Source: Mesostigma viride
Taxonomy: Eukaryota; Streptophyta; Mesostigmatophyceae; Mesostigmatales; Mesostigmataceae
Direction of reading: 5' to 3'
Assembly (NCBI GenBank): GCA_009746045.1
Contig: RPFO01000041.1
Coordinates: 1,187,783 to 1,227,782 of the forward strand
DNA: 40,000 nucleotides
The position numbers were made by a program, and so were the translations under genes. Below, piece by piece: positions 26,283 through 37,129 of the stretch (positions are counted from its first letter, which is position 1; every line of letters begins with the position of its first letter). The notes under the pieces are model-generated. The model was not told where the DNA came from and did no database searches. It worked only from the letters and a program-made list of their open reading frames with translations.

Positions 26283-28611
26283 GATTAAGATCACTCAGCT
26301 CCCAAGAAGACCAGCATTTGATTGAATACAATAAGTGGAGCCCTGCCACAAATGCAGCAGTTAACAGTGGCCTTAAGGTTTCTCAATCCGCACGCGGAAG
26401 CAAGAAGCCTCCAGGGTGGGAGGGAGGGGAAAGAAACAATTGCGGATCATTGCCTGCCTAGCTTGCTTAAGGCATGGCCCGCCGACACACAAGCTGACAT
26501 CATCCTAAATTAATTAACACCGGCATGCGTCACACACCGGCCTGAACAGTGCTGAAAACGCCACTACAAACAGCGTGGCCACGCACCCCCAGGCTAGTGC
26601 GTTAACCGTACAGGTAGTTGTACAAGGTTCCCAAGACTGACAACCATAAAACGCGCCCATCGACCCCTTGGGCCGGTCCGAATCCACTATACAATAATTA
26701 ATCACGACTCACTAAATAACCCAAATCAGCCAAAGATTCGGTAAGCAACCAGCCGACCCTACAGGTCCCCACCTAACCTCAGCTGGTGCAACCAAACACG
26801 AATCTTTGCAAGTGAAGTCGTATAAAACCTACAATTAATTTTCTCGGACCGCTAATTAATAGCCACCGACCCTTATAAACAACCGGGTCATCCAAGGAAA
26901 ATTCGGGCGAGCAGGAAACCCTTTGTACAGATCGAATTAGTCAGCCCATGTCGCAGACAGCCTTCCACATCCAGGCCAAGGCATGGCGGCCTTATCTTTC
27001 CCGCATGCGTTAATTAAACTATATTCAGAGAAAACCGATTAAGATCACTCAGCTCCCAAGAAGACCAGCATTTGATTGAATACAATAAGTGGAGCCCTGC
27101 CACAAATGCAGCAGTTAACAGTGGCCTTAAGGTTTCTCAATCCGCACGCGGAAGCAAGAAGCCTCCACCCAATTACCCCCCCTGGCGCCAACCCCATTGC
27201 GCCGATTAAACTCATGACCACCGTGCGCGAAAGAGCGTGTCGCAACATCTTAAATGGCGACTCAGCCCGCGCTAGGCTATATTAACCCCCGCAGGGGCCC
27301 GCTGGTTACAATGCGACACAAGCCGGTGACCACCCCAAAAGCAAGCCCTCAAAAAGAGCCAGCATTTCGCAATTCCGGAACCGTCCAAAAAGGAAAGAGG
27401 TTTTACGACACCATAATAGACTGAGCCGCGCAGCAGGTGCTGAGACGAAAAGGAACGCCTAAGGTCTGGCGTAGCCTCGCCTCCCTGAGACGCCCTCCCC
27501 AACTCGAGTCTCGCAATAGGGAAATTTCTAGCTTCGGAGCGCAACTCTCGCGCGGCTCCTATTGTCCCCAACCACCCCTCCTCGGCAGGGGCAGCTGGAC
27601 AACTGACCTGCCGCCACAAAAAATATTTTATGACAAAAAAAGGTCGTTGCTGACAGGAACCTGGTTCGGGACCTTTTGAGTCCAGGTCACGTCCCACGCA
27701 CCATCGCAAGGTGGCAAGCCTGCGATGTGACACTAGAGCTGTTTTAGAACCTTATAAACAGCTCCGCCGAAGCTGGCCAAACCGCCGGAGTAGCGCCCCA
27801 TCCTTCGCCCATGTCAAAAAGACCCGCAGCCGGGGAAAACGACATGGGGGTAAATTTAAATTTTCTTTCCGTTGCACGACCAACTATACTATGCTTGGTC
27901 GAACAACTTAGCGGTTGTGCCACCATCTGCCTCGGCTACAAGACAGATGCAACCCGCGCTAGAATGTGCAATTTTGCACAGGCGGCCATTGCCGCCATTG
28001 TGAAAGAAACAATTGCGGATCATTGCCTGCCTAGCTTGCTTAAGGCATGGCCCGCCGACACACAAGCTGACATCATCCTAAATTAATTAACACCGGCATG
28101 CGTCACACACCGGCCTGAACAGTGCTGAAAACGCCACTACAAACAGCGTGGCCACGCACCCCCAGGCTAGTGCGTTAACCGTACAGGTAGTTGTACAAGG
28201 TTCCCAAGACTGACAACCATAAAACGCGCCCATCGACCCCTTGGGCCGGTCCGAATCCACTATACAATAATTAATCACGACTCACTAAATAACCCAAATC
28301 AGCCAAAGATTCGGTAAGCAACCAGCCGACCCTACAGGTCCCCACCTAACCTCAGCTGGTGCAACCAAACACGAATCTTTGCAAGTGAAGTCGTATAAAA
28401 CCTACAATTAATTTTCTCGGACCGCTAATTAATAGCCACCGACCCTTATAAACAACCGGGTCATCCAAGGAAAATTCGGGCGAGCAGGAAACCCTTTGTA
28501 CAGATCGAATTAGTCAGCCCATGTCGCAGACAGCCTTCCACATCCAGGCCAAGGCATGGCGGCCTTATCTTTCCCGCATGCGTTAATTAAACTATATTCA
28601 GAGAAAACCGA
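26283..28611 (+). repeat. Tandem dimer locus 1: A-(G4)-B / A-(834 bp)-B
   Basis: Segment A (131 bp) occurs at 26,283-26,413 and 27,037-27,167. Segment B (610 bp) occurs at 26,429-27,038 and 28,002-28,611. Copies keep constant offsets (754 and 1,573) and look identical by eye. In unit 1, A and B are joined by only 15 bases, GGGTGGGAGGGAGGG (26,414-26,428). In unit 2 they are joined by 834 unique bases (27,168-28,001). B1 runs directly into A2 with a 2-base overlap. No transposase or RT is encoded. A minus-strand frame at 27,272-27,733 in the long insert is open for 153 codons but resembles nothing. Confidence 0.9.
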
Positions 28612-29296
28612 AACAATGTCTCATGACATTTTTATATGGGGTGTGCTTTTTTCATGCAACTGGTTCTCCCACTGTTCTGGGCAAGATGTGCCCCGGACAG
28701 CGTTTTTTTCTATTTTTAGCTCATAGCCGGTGTATGGCTGGGGGTAGTACCCCCAACAAGTGGTGGTATGCATGCCCAAACATCATGTTTATGGCCCCCA
28801 AACATCATTCAGTGGTTGTCAGTTGCATTTCTGTAGTTATTAGGGGGCTTCAGTTTTGATATATTTCTATGGAACCCTCCCAGAATTGATCAAGCAAACC
28901 ACGTAAGCCGCTTTGCTTGTTGATTAACAATACATAGGAGAGTGTTAATAATTAGTTCATCACAATTTCCAGATTACACTTTACACTCACGGCAACATGA
29001 TGACGGCACGGCTATGTCATTTTCCCACGATCGCTTGCCAAAACTAACCGTGTCTCAAGATTAAGTGGGACTACTATTGCGTGAGACACTGCTACGCAAG
29101 AACACACATCAAGTGATCACTTCATGATACTCGCAATAAGAATGTCCCTTTTCTTGCAATGACCAGCTCATCTTACAATGAAATGTTGAAACACAAACAA
29201 ATTGTTTCACTTTATTAAACAAAGTCAGAAGCTAACAACTGACCATACAATGCCACCGATTGCGAGCTAATGCACTACAGTATCCAAGCAAATGAC
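28612..29296. other. Intergenic DNA, nothing recognised
   Basis: Mixed-composition sequence after the duplicated locus. A short plus-strand frame (28,623-28,859) has no family resemblance. No repeat or RNA gene is seen. Confidence 0.5.
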
Positions 29297-30043
29297 TTAG
29301 CAAATGCTGAAGTTTGTAAGTGCACGAAGCTGCCTGGCTATCTCATGCGGGGTCCCACTGGTAATGGTAAAAGATGCCCGCAGAGTCTGCTCACGATATG
29401 GAATTGAGCTCGTGGTCCCGGTGAGTTCCATAGTAATAAACCCGGCATCTAGCAACGGCGACAACACACGAGCATCCCGGGCCGAGAGGAGAACGACGTG
29501 GACACTCAGCACATAAACGTTGATGGCATTCTTGTCGTATATGTTGCCCGGTTCCCTCGACCAAAGAGCACCACAATCTGGGGGAACCCCGTGGTTGTCA
29601 AAATATGCCAGCCCTTTGAGGGTGACATCGGCTTTCATCAAGACCTTTTCTTCGGGCTGTAAGAGACCACTGGAGTTGGAGGCGACAGCAGTTTTCTGTG
29701 AAACACAAGGCTGAACGGGCAAAGCTGGCATGGCTGTTTGGCAAGCCGTTCCCAGCGCAGAGTTTTCACTTTCCATGTGCTGCGTGCTGTCTAGTTTACT
29801 GGTCTTCATCATGTTGTACATGCAAGGCTCCGGTTTCAGGGCGGTCGAAGGTATCAGCCGGCGCAAGGGTTTGCAAGACGTCACCAGCAAATGACGATTC
29901 CGGAAGCCTCCTGAAGCCTGAAATACGTTCTGCTCACAATGAGGTGGTCGTTCTGGTACGGCAGTCCAATCTTGACTGGTACCCATGTTTAAAATGCCGG
30001 TGCAAATCGGATAATCAACCATTGTTGAAGTTAAGGCGCTCAA
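29297..30043 (-). CDS. HIRAN-domain protein, single exon
   Basis: A 248-aa ORF on the minus strand. The first 125 residues are low-conservation and Ser/Thr/Pro-rich. Residues about 142-238 match the HIRAN pattern: GLAYFDN opening, then REPGNIYDKNAINVYV (the R-E/D-P-x-N-x-YD-x-NAI core), the hydrophobic VVLLSARDARVLSPLLDAG segment and a closing beta-strand LRASFTI. In HLTF/Rad5-type helicases this domain grips 3' single-stranded DNA ends. Here it stands alone, without helicase or RING motifs in the window. It could be a small host gene or a gene fragment carried with repeats. Confidence 0.6.
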   Translation of the reverse strand: MSALTSTMVDYPICTGILNMGTSQDWTAVPERPPHCEQNVFQASGGFRNRHLLVTSCKPLRRLIPSTALKPEPCMYNMMKTSKLDSTQHMESENSALGTACQTAMPALPVQPCVSQKTAVASNSSGLLQPEEKVLMKADVTLKGLAYFDNHGVPPDCGALWSREPGNIYDKNAINVYVLSVHVVLLSARDARVLSPLLDAGFITMELTGTTSSIPYREQTLRASFTITSGTPHEIARQLRALTNFSIC

Positions 30044-32699
30044 TTTTCAGCACAGCATGAGGGCCGAAGCGGACACCTGCACTTAAAAATCAAACGCCTG
30101 ACCGAGCTAGCGGGATCACCAGAGCGCACTCCTTTCCTAAAACCAGGCGCCGGACCGCCAAAAGGAGTTAGCTCCACAAAATTTTTCTTCGCGCCGCCCT
30201 AAAATTTTCGACTGGAGTACACTCTGTCGCAAAAATTCTGCTGCCGGACACATTTTTTCCCGTTTTTGGAGTCCGCTCCACGTTTGGAGGTGCCGCGCGG
30301 GACACACGAGTGAGTGTGCTGTTTTGGCTGGATGTCCCCCCTCCTACGGGGTGTATCCTAGCAACCGATCGCACGCCAAGTAGCCTCGATGGAGTGGCAT
30401 AGAGGGGAGAGCACATTACCAGATACAGCATGGATACTTCCCGGATGCACATCGACGTGGCCCCCGACCTCCGCCTGGACGGGAACCGCAACGCAGAACG
30501 GCAGTAGTCTCCTCGAGTGCTTGGTGCAGGATGTATGTACCTGGACGTGTGGGGGTGGGTCGGTGGGGGCGTGGGTCTGGTTGGTGACTTGTGGTCGTGG
30601 TCAGTCAGGTCGGTCACAGCCTGTGCGTCGCTAGACTACAATACCGGTCCGAGGTATTGTGGTGTGTGTGTTGCAGTTGGGGGGGGGGGGGGGGGGGGGA
30701 ACACCCCCCCCCCCCTTTGGCGGGTGTCATGGGGGACATTGTTAGTAGGGGTTGAAAAGTAGTAGTTGCGGGACGCAGTTGTCAATGTGGTTCGCTCGTG
30801 CGTGGGTCACAGGTTCGTGTACGGGGTGGGGATGCTTGGGTTGCGTTGGTGGCTTGCCTATGGTACGTAGGCGGGCTTGTCGGTGGACGACCGGTGCAGC
30901 AGTGTTAGTGCTGGTTGAGTGGACAATGGGTTGGTTGCCCCGGAGGGGGTGCAGTGGTGTAGGGGAACCTCGTTGTGGGGCGGTAGGGTGGTTTAGTGGG
31001 TGGTTTGCGAGGTTGGTGTGGAAGGTGGTGGAGGTAATACTGAAGGGTGGTAGTCACATAGGTTGGTTAGGGGGGACTCAAGGTGGATGGTCGGGTGGGT
31101 CAGCGTATGGTTTGGGGAGGAGGGCAGCGTATGGTTTGGGGAGGAGGGCGGTGTTACGGTGTTGTGGGGGACCTCAGTGTGGGGCGATCGAGAGTGGTCC
31201 GTAGTCAGGGGGGGAGGGATAGCGGCATGTGGATGTCTGTAATGTATATTGGTGGGTGGGGTGGGTATGGAACAGGCAGGGGAGTGGGGCGCGTGGGGGT
31301 TAGCGGGGTGGAGGGTGCTAGCATTGTGGCTGGATGGTTGGAGGCACATGGAAACACAAAATGGCAAGAGTAACTGCATGCATAGCAACATTGGACCAGG
31401 TGTTCCTATACATCTGCAACCCTCACCATGCAACACCAACAGCAACTGGCAACTGCCAACAGTGACAACGTTCGCAAAGATGTGACGCCAAGGCCATTGG
31501 AGACCCGGATGTAAATTCGGGGGGTTCCTAGTCCTGCCGTGTACTTAACTTGATTCAGGGCCGCACTCTTCGTGTGGTGCAGCAAGGGCTCATGGCCGGT
31601 ATGGTGGTAGCCGGTAGGGGGGTGATGAAGACCTTGATTGCCATGGATATATCGGGCGTGGCGGAGGGGCCGCAGGGAGCGAGGCACCATGGAGGAGGGG
31701 ATGGAGCGATTGAGGAAATGTAGGCAGTAGCCCGGGGCCCAGCAGCGGCGGATTCAGTGGAAATATCCACAGCAGCGGCTGGACGTGGTGCGTGCGGTGG
31801 GATGGGTAGGCACTGTCTGCCATCACCCGGACATTTCCTGTTACGGCACAGCCCGCAGTCGGCCAGATTGAAGGAGACGGGCCTTGCTGCGAATCGAGGG
31901 CGTGATATTGCATGGGAAAAATCATGCCAAGAGTCTCACAGTGTCTCGCATGGTGACAGCTGCAGCGTGAGGGTCGAGGAGCTCGAGATGCAGGTCTCGG
32001 CGGTACAGGTGGGCCACTGCATGGTGAGGTCGCCAATGTGATGGAGGCCTCTCCATCGTGCCAGTCGGACATCACTCAACAGCCAAAGGGGCGGCTGAAT
32101 TGTTGGTGGGATAGAATTCTGAGAACTGCACAGAATTGACCCAAGAAAGCTCGAATTGCGGGCATGGGCAGGCGAGGTAAAAGAGGGAAACATTGCGCCA
32201 TCGGTTGAGGAAATAAGGCCTGTTTACAGTGCTGGGCCTCAGAAGGAGTCGAGGCGTCGGCTCAGGTGGCAGGGCGACGATAAGTCTGTCAAAGCTGCGC
32301 ATGGGTGGCGCAATGAGAGCTCATTAGGAAGGTCTCGCGCAGGAGGTTTTGCTGTGCTAAAATTTATCTCAGGCCTCGAAGCTTAGGCGGGGGAAAATCG
32401 TAAATCCGCCATAGCCGCCATTAAAAAAAAAAAAAAAATTCCCGCCTGCATCACTCACGTACCACTTACTACTTGTTGTATGTACCGCCCAGACAGGCGC
32501 GCCAGAAGCATTTTCGTACCACAGATCCTGATCGTCAGTCATGCAATTATCCGCCAGTCATCACTCAGTCGGTTGGATCCCACGCCGGTCGCCTGCAGTA
32601 CTGTACCGTTGCGGGCGCGGTAGGACTAGCTTATGTAGGGGTCAAGTCGTTTCTCACCTGTTTGCCACCCCCATAAGGTTGGACCAGCCTATAAAAATA
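30044..32699. other. Low-complexity intergenic region with G/T-skewed tract
   Basis: From about 30,530 to 31,330 the plus strand is strikingly G- and T-rich (GGTGGTGG, GGGTGGG, GGTTGG), a strong strand asymmetry. It includes G21-AACA-C12 at 30,679-30,715. An A16 run lies near 32,425 between AGGCGGG and CCCGCCT. Open frames in the skewed tract are compositional and not supported as genes. Confidence 0.55.
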
Positions 32700-32930
32700 A
32701 AATTAAAATTTAATTATAACATGACTCCGTTGGGAGATCATGTAGCACGTATTCCCTTGCTTCATGGCCGATGGAGGTGGGCGAAGCGGCGAGACCGCCG
32801 AACTAAGCTAACTCTAATGTCAGAGCTAATCTAGAAAATTCTAATGAGTACTCTCAGTTTAGCGCCCCTTCCGCCTTGGGGGGGGGGCCTGCCCACAGGG
32901 GCTGGCGTGTGAGCCTGGACCGGCCTATTG
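32700..32930 (+). repeat. Dispersed repeat family, copy 3
   Basis: Direct match to copy 1: AATTATAACATGACTCCGTTG, ATGTAGCAC, GGGCGAAGCGGCGAGACC, GCGCCCCTTCCGCC, then a G run and GGGGCTGGCGTGTG as in copy 2. It is followed by a hairpin CGCACC-ACC-GGTGCG at about 32,957-32,971 and AATAAACTCAACTCAAC, which could be the true 3' end of the element. Confidence 0.75.
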
Positions 32931-33087
32931 ATGGATCCACTATAAATAAACCTGTCGCACCACCGGTGCGGGAATAAACTCAACTCAACGCCGGTCGCAG
33001 CCAAGCCGTGAGTGCGATGACTAGTCACCGCCGGCCGCCGGCCAAGCCCACCATTGATGGCCCACCACTACCCACTCACACGGCACC
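32931..33087. other. Short gap between dispersed repeat and LTR
   Basis: Holds the CGCACCACCGGTGCG hairpin, AATAAA at 32,974 and GCCGGC-rich sequence. No gene is seen. The five or six bases before 33,088 (GGCACC) would be one side of a target duplication, but the other side lies outside the window. Confidence 0.4.
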
Positions 33088-33681
33088 TGTTACGTCCCAG
33101 GAATTACACTCCTAACCTGAGCTACGTAGCGAAAGATCAACCATGCCGGTGTCAGGAATATTCAAGGTGGCCTAATGTAGATTGCGTTTCACGACGTTGA
33201 GTCGTGAGATATCTGGCACCGCGGCTTGATGCCAAGCTAATTGATACACACTTATAACGGCTAGCAATACCAATTACAAATGGATAGTTGCCCAGGTTCA
33301 ATATGAAGGCATCATCCAGACGCACTTAACATTCATTAAACCAAGAGGACGAGACTCTCGTCCTCGGACCAGTTTAACCTAGACCTGTGACGGCGCCGAT
33401 ACAGCGCCGACCCTCTAGAGAACTCCAAAGCATGCATTCCACACAAGATCCTCGGGCCGACATCGACCCTCAACTACCGGATCCACGCATATAAGTACAG
33501 GCAAGATCTCAACTGGCGCGGCGCGACTGCACCGGCCCCTAGAAGGTCGCATATATCAACCTAGGACCAAAATAACTAGTCCAAATCACATAACTATCAA
33601 GTTCCATACAAATTAGAACGACAGGCCAAACTGCCTAATTTATTCCATTGTTGCGCCCATTCTAAGGGTCGGGCCGCAACA
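33088..33681 (-). repeat. 3' LTR of the gypsy element, 594 bp
   Basis: On the minus strand it opens TGTTGCGGCCCGACCC and closes CTGGGACGTAACA, giving the short inverted termini TGTT...AACA. The polypurine tract abuts it upstream, which fixes the boundary. The matching 5' LTR is outside the window, so this rests on structure only. Confidence 0.8.
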
Positions 33682-33696
33682 CTCCTCCCCCTCCGC
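33682..33696 (-). other. Polypurine tract
   Basis: On the minus strand GCGGAGGGGGAGGAG lies directly before the TG of the LTR, as needed to prime plus-strand synthesis in LTR retrotransposons. Confidence 0.8.
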
Positions 33697-33766
33697 GGGG
33701 GTCGGTAGTCCCTGCCGTAAGATAGATTTACCCAGAGCCCTCAGAACATGGATGGTCATGAAACGA

Positions 33767-35890
33767 TTGCTGAGCTTCGCTCATTTTATATATGACGCGT
33801 GGACGGGCTCAAAGGGGACCGACCTGCCGTAGGTAGCGTAAGACTAGCGCTTGTCACGAGGGTACTGCACCGGCCGGCCCTTTTTGTGCCTAGGCTGAGT
33901 GTGGTTCCGGAGTGCAGGCCTAGGTAGCTTCTAACGTACGTCACTAGACCTTGTTACCTGCGCCAGCCGCCAGGCGTGGCGCAACTGTGATTGGCAGTCA
34001 GTACACCTTGTACCTGCGCCAGCCGGCAGGCCTGCGTGGCGCAATGTGAATGATAGTCAGTACTTAGAGTGGTGTAGGGGACGTAGGGAGGCCTCTTTTC
34101 AGCTTCGCAACTTGATCCCAGCATTTGCTGGCAAGGTCGGCTGGCCGCTATGGCGGCTGCGCTGAATGTAAGACGATGCTATCGGCCTCTCCGGGCGTGG
34201 AGAGGCCTGGAATAAAATTCTTTATGTTCGCCACCCACCGTTACAGGCCACGGTAATGGTTGTTGGGTGGGGGGCTCTACGTTTTGAGTAAAATGGTGTG
34301 ATTTCCGGCGCTGGGCCCACTGACGATTCCCCTCTACCCCTGGGTGCGGCAAGCGGCTTCCTGACACTGGGGAAGCTGCGATTTTAGTCGGACAACGTCA
34401 GGGAAGGAGCCATACAGGCCAGGGCCAGCGGCTACGGTGGAAAGAATCACAGGTGGAGGCGAATCTGCCTTAAACGTGGAGATGGCTAGCGCGGGGTGCC
34501 AGGGTAGCCCATAACTGCCAGGAGCCTGACAGCGGACCCGATCTTTCAGCCTGTGGCCAGACGGGAGTTTCGGGGAGGATGCGGGGCTGGAGCGAATCTT
34601 GGTGGGAGGAGCGCGCTCTTCATCATTGCCCAGTTTTTCAGCAAAGAATGTTCGCCTGGCGGGGCTGAAATTCTTGCTGTTTTATCGCCTTGTTTTTATC
34701 CTGTATGATGCATTATAGGAAAAGCGATAGAGAGTTCGGTTCAGCCAGGGGGGCATATCTATGCCATAAAAAATTTCCTACAACAACACAAGCCCTGGTC
34801 AGGGCCTTGGCTAAGCAGTTTCCAAGCCAAGGCCTTGGTAGGGTAGAGGGCCTATCGCCACAAAGGTTTCAATGCCGGGAAATCCCAGCCTCGGGGGTGG
34901 GGCTGGTGATGGGTCCTGGGCTTGTGAGAGACGGTCCGGGGGCGTAAGGCCTAATGAGCAGCCGCTGGAAACCGCCCCCCTAACGGGGGGAACGACATGG
35001 GTGCCGCCCTGCGTCCGCCGGGAAACCGTAGCGGCCACACGGGGGCGGCAGTACAGCCGTGGCAGCGTGCAGGAGGGGGGCCATGGGCGGAAAGAAAATC
35101 GGCACCAAGGTTGGCGACAGCCTTGGTGGCCAAGAAGGAGGTGTGGGGGCAACACCTTGTGTTCGAGTATGCTGGGCCCCCAGCATGGTGCTACAATAAC
35201 CAACTTGATAATGATGTGCACTGAGTTTGAAGGTGTGGTATAGGCTGTCCGTATAAAGCCTAGCACACAAAAATGTAAAATAAATGTTTCTCTTGGTGGG
35301 AAGGAACTCCAATGGACCAAAAACAAGAAATGTATTTGCTGAGCTTCGCTCATTTTATATATGACGCGTGGACGGGCTCAAAGGGGACCGACCTGCCGTA
35401 GGTAGCGTAAGACTAGCGCTTGTCACGAGGGTACTGCACCGGCCGGCCCTTTTTGTGCCTAGGCTGAGTGTGGTTCCGGAGTGCAGGCCTAGGTAGCTTC
35501 TAACGTACGTCACTAGACCTTGTTACCTGCGCCAGCCGCCAGGCGTGGCGCAACTGTGATTGGCAGTCAGTACACCTTGTACCTGCGCCAGCCGGCAGGC
35601 CTGCGTGGCGCAATGTGAATGATAGTCAGTACTTAGAGTGGTGTAGGGGACGTAGGGAGTCCTCTTTTCAGCTCCCACCCACCCACCCACGCTGCTAAGA
35701 GGGGCAACACCTTGTGTTCGAGTATGCTGGGCCCCCAGCATGGTGCTACAATAACCAACTTGATAATGATGTGCACTGAGTTTGAAGGTGTGGTATAGGC
35801 TGTCCGTATAAAGCCTAGCACACAAAAATGTAAAATAAATGTTTCTCTTGGTGGGAAGGAACTCCAATGGACCAAAAACAAGAAATGTAT
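33767..35890 (-). repeat. Tandem dimer locus 2 inside the gypsy 3' region: D/E/F and D/e/F
   Basis: Segment D (338 bp) occurs at 33,767-34,104 and 35,336-35,673 with one mismatch seen. Segment F (190 bp) occurs at 35,146-35,335 and 35,701-35,890. F1 abuts D2 exactly. One unit carries 1,041 unique bases between D and F (34,105-35,145). The other has only 27 bases, which include CCCACCCACCCACCC (35,674-35,688), a four-tract G-quadruplex motif on the minus strand. Each D also contains two TGCGCCA...TGGCGCA hairpins in a roughly 58-bp internal duplication. No protein is supported in the long segment. Confidence 0.9.
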
Positions 35891-35944
35891 AGTATTATAT
35901 ACTACTATAGGAGTACTATGTCCCAACCCCGGTGCACCCACGGG

Positions 35945-37129
35945 TTAGTAATACCATTTCCTCCAGCTAGATACACAGGACCAACCCTGACTTAGTAGGG
36001 TGAAACAGAGTGACAGGATCATTCCGCTATCCGTCACATATCTTAGTAACCGCCTTAACGTCCGGTGGAACGCCTTTGCTGCGCCGCTACAATTAAGGGC
36101 CTGACGGCCCGCCGGCGTCATAGACCGAATCAGACATCCGGGATGTGCTCGCAGATCCGCCTCAAAGGCCACCTGATAGGGCGACACCTTCTGTCGACCG
36201 ACCCCCGATAGCTCCACCCACGTGCCAGGGGGCCACATGGCCAAAAAGCCGGCGAGGTACTGAGGGTGGGTGAACAACAGGGTCAAGGCCGATTTATCCA
36301 CCACCCCGCAACGGTGGGCACCAACGAAGCCCACCCCCATATTGAATACAGCGGTACGCACGTGATCCTCATCATAGACGGTCTTCAGGGTCCATGCGAA
36401 GTCCGGCGCCGTCTTGTCGAGGAAGGCGCGCCCATCCGTTGGGGCCACCTTAGGGGGCGCCACCGTGTGCGCCATCCCGTCCACATAGTATTTCCAGTCC
36501 CACCAATCCTCCGTGCCATACCGCACTATGTGCCCCACGGTGAAGGGTAGTAGCGGGCTGGACGGCTGTGGCACGGGCACCGGCTGGTATGGTGCAAATG
36601 TCATTTCCAACTGTTCCCACCAGTACGACCCGCGGTCCACGGCACACCAGGGTACAGCTTGGAAAACCAGGGGTTCTGGAACATGCATTCCAGGGCCAGC
36701 GTGGAGCTGCGGTCCCACGAAGTGCATGCATAATTTTTCCGTGCGCGGCCCAGGTCCACCGTACTCCACCACTCTGCTAGCCTGAGGCCGGATGAAGTTC
36801 CCCAATGTCCACTCCTCATAGGGAAACGTGTGGGCACCGGATGCGGCATCGTGACCTCCTGACGTGGCGACCGACTGGTCCGCTGGGCGACCCTGTTGAG
36901 CCACAAGCTGGCGGATGAGTTCTTGCTGATCGCGCAAGTTTGCCACGAGTGTATCGTAGGGTCCAGTGAAATCCATTGGCACTATTGCGCCATCGCCGAC
37001 CCCGCTGGGCCCCTCCGCGGAGCGCATCGGTGGCGGGTCAGCCCTGGTAGGCCCGCTGGGTCCCTCCGCGGAACGCGGCGAAGGCGGGTCAGCCCTGGCA
37101 GCCCGGGAGCTGGAAGGACCTGAAGACAA
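35945..37129 (-). CDS. Accessory ORF downstream of pol in the gypsy element, 394 aa
   Basis: An intact frame begins MSSGPSSSRAARADPP and contains a duplicated RADPPxxRSAEGPSG segment. A short helical region follows (TLVANLRDQQELIRQLVAQQ, residues about 60-80) reminiscent of Gag leader coiled coils, then a Trp/Tyr-rich region (SYWWEQLEM, EDWWDWKYYVDG) and a globular remainder. There is no zinc knuckle and no clear transmembrane signal. It lies after the integrase-chromodomain and before the non-coding 3' region, the position of extra or env-like ORFs in some elements. It is intact while the integrase is broken. Function is unknown. Confidence 0.55.
   Translation of the reverse strand: MSSGPSSSRAARADPPSPRSAEGPSGPTRADPPPMRSAEGPSGVGDGAIVPMDFTGPYDTLVANLRDQQELIRQLVAQQGRPADQSVATSGGHDAASGAHTFPYEEWTLGNFIRPQASRVVEYGGPGPRTEKLCMHFVGPQLHAGPGMHVPEPLVFQAVPWCAVDRGSYWWEQLEMTFAPYQPVPVPQPSSPLLPFTVGHIVRYGTEDWWDWKYYVDGMAHTVAPPKVAPTDGRAFLDKTAPDFAWTLKTVYDEDHVRTAVFNMGVGFVGAHRCGVVDKSALTLLFTHPQYLAGFLAMWPPGTWVELSGVGRQKVSPYQVAFEADLRAHPGCLIRSMTPAGRQALNCSGAAKAFHRTLRRLLRYVTDSGMILSLCFTLLSQGWSCVSSWRKWYY

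Noticed and set aside
27272-27733. 153-aa minus-strand protein in the long segment of locus 1
   Set aside because: No recognisable pattern and no codon-bias support; probably a chance open frame.
30752-31373. Gly/Trp/Val-rich proteins in the G/T-skewed tract
   Set aside because: They follow from the base composition; all frames show the same bias.
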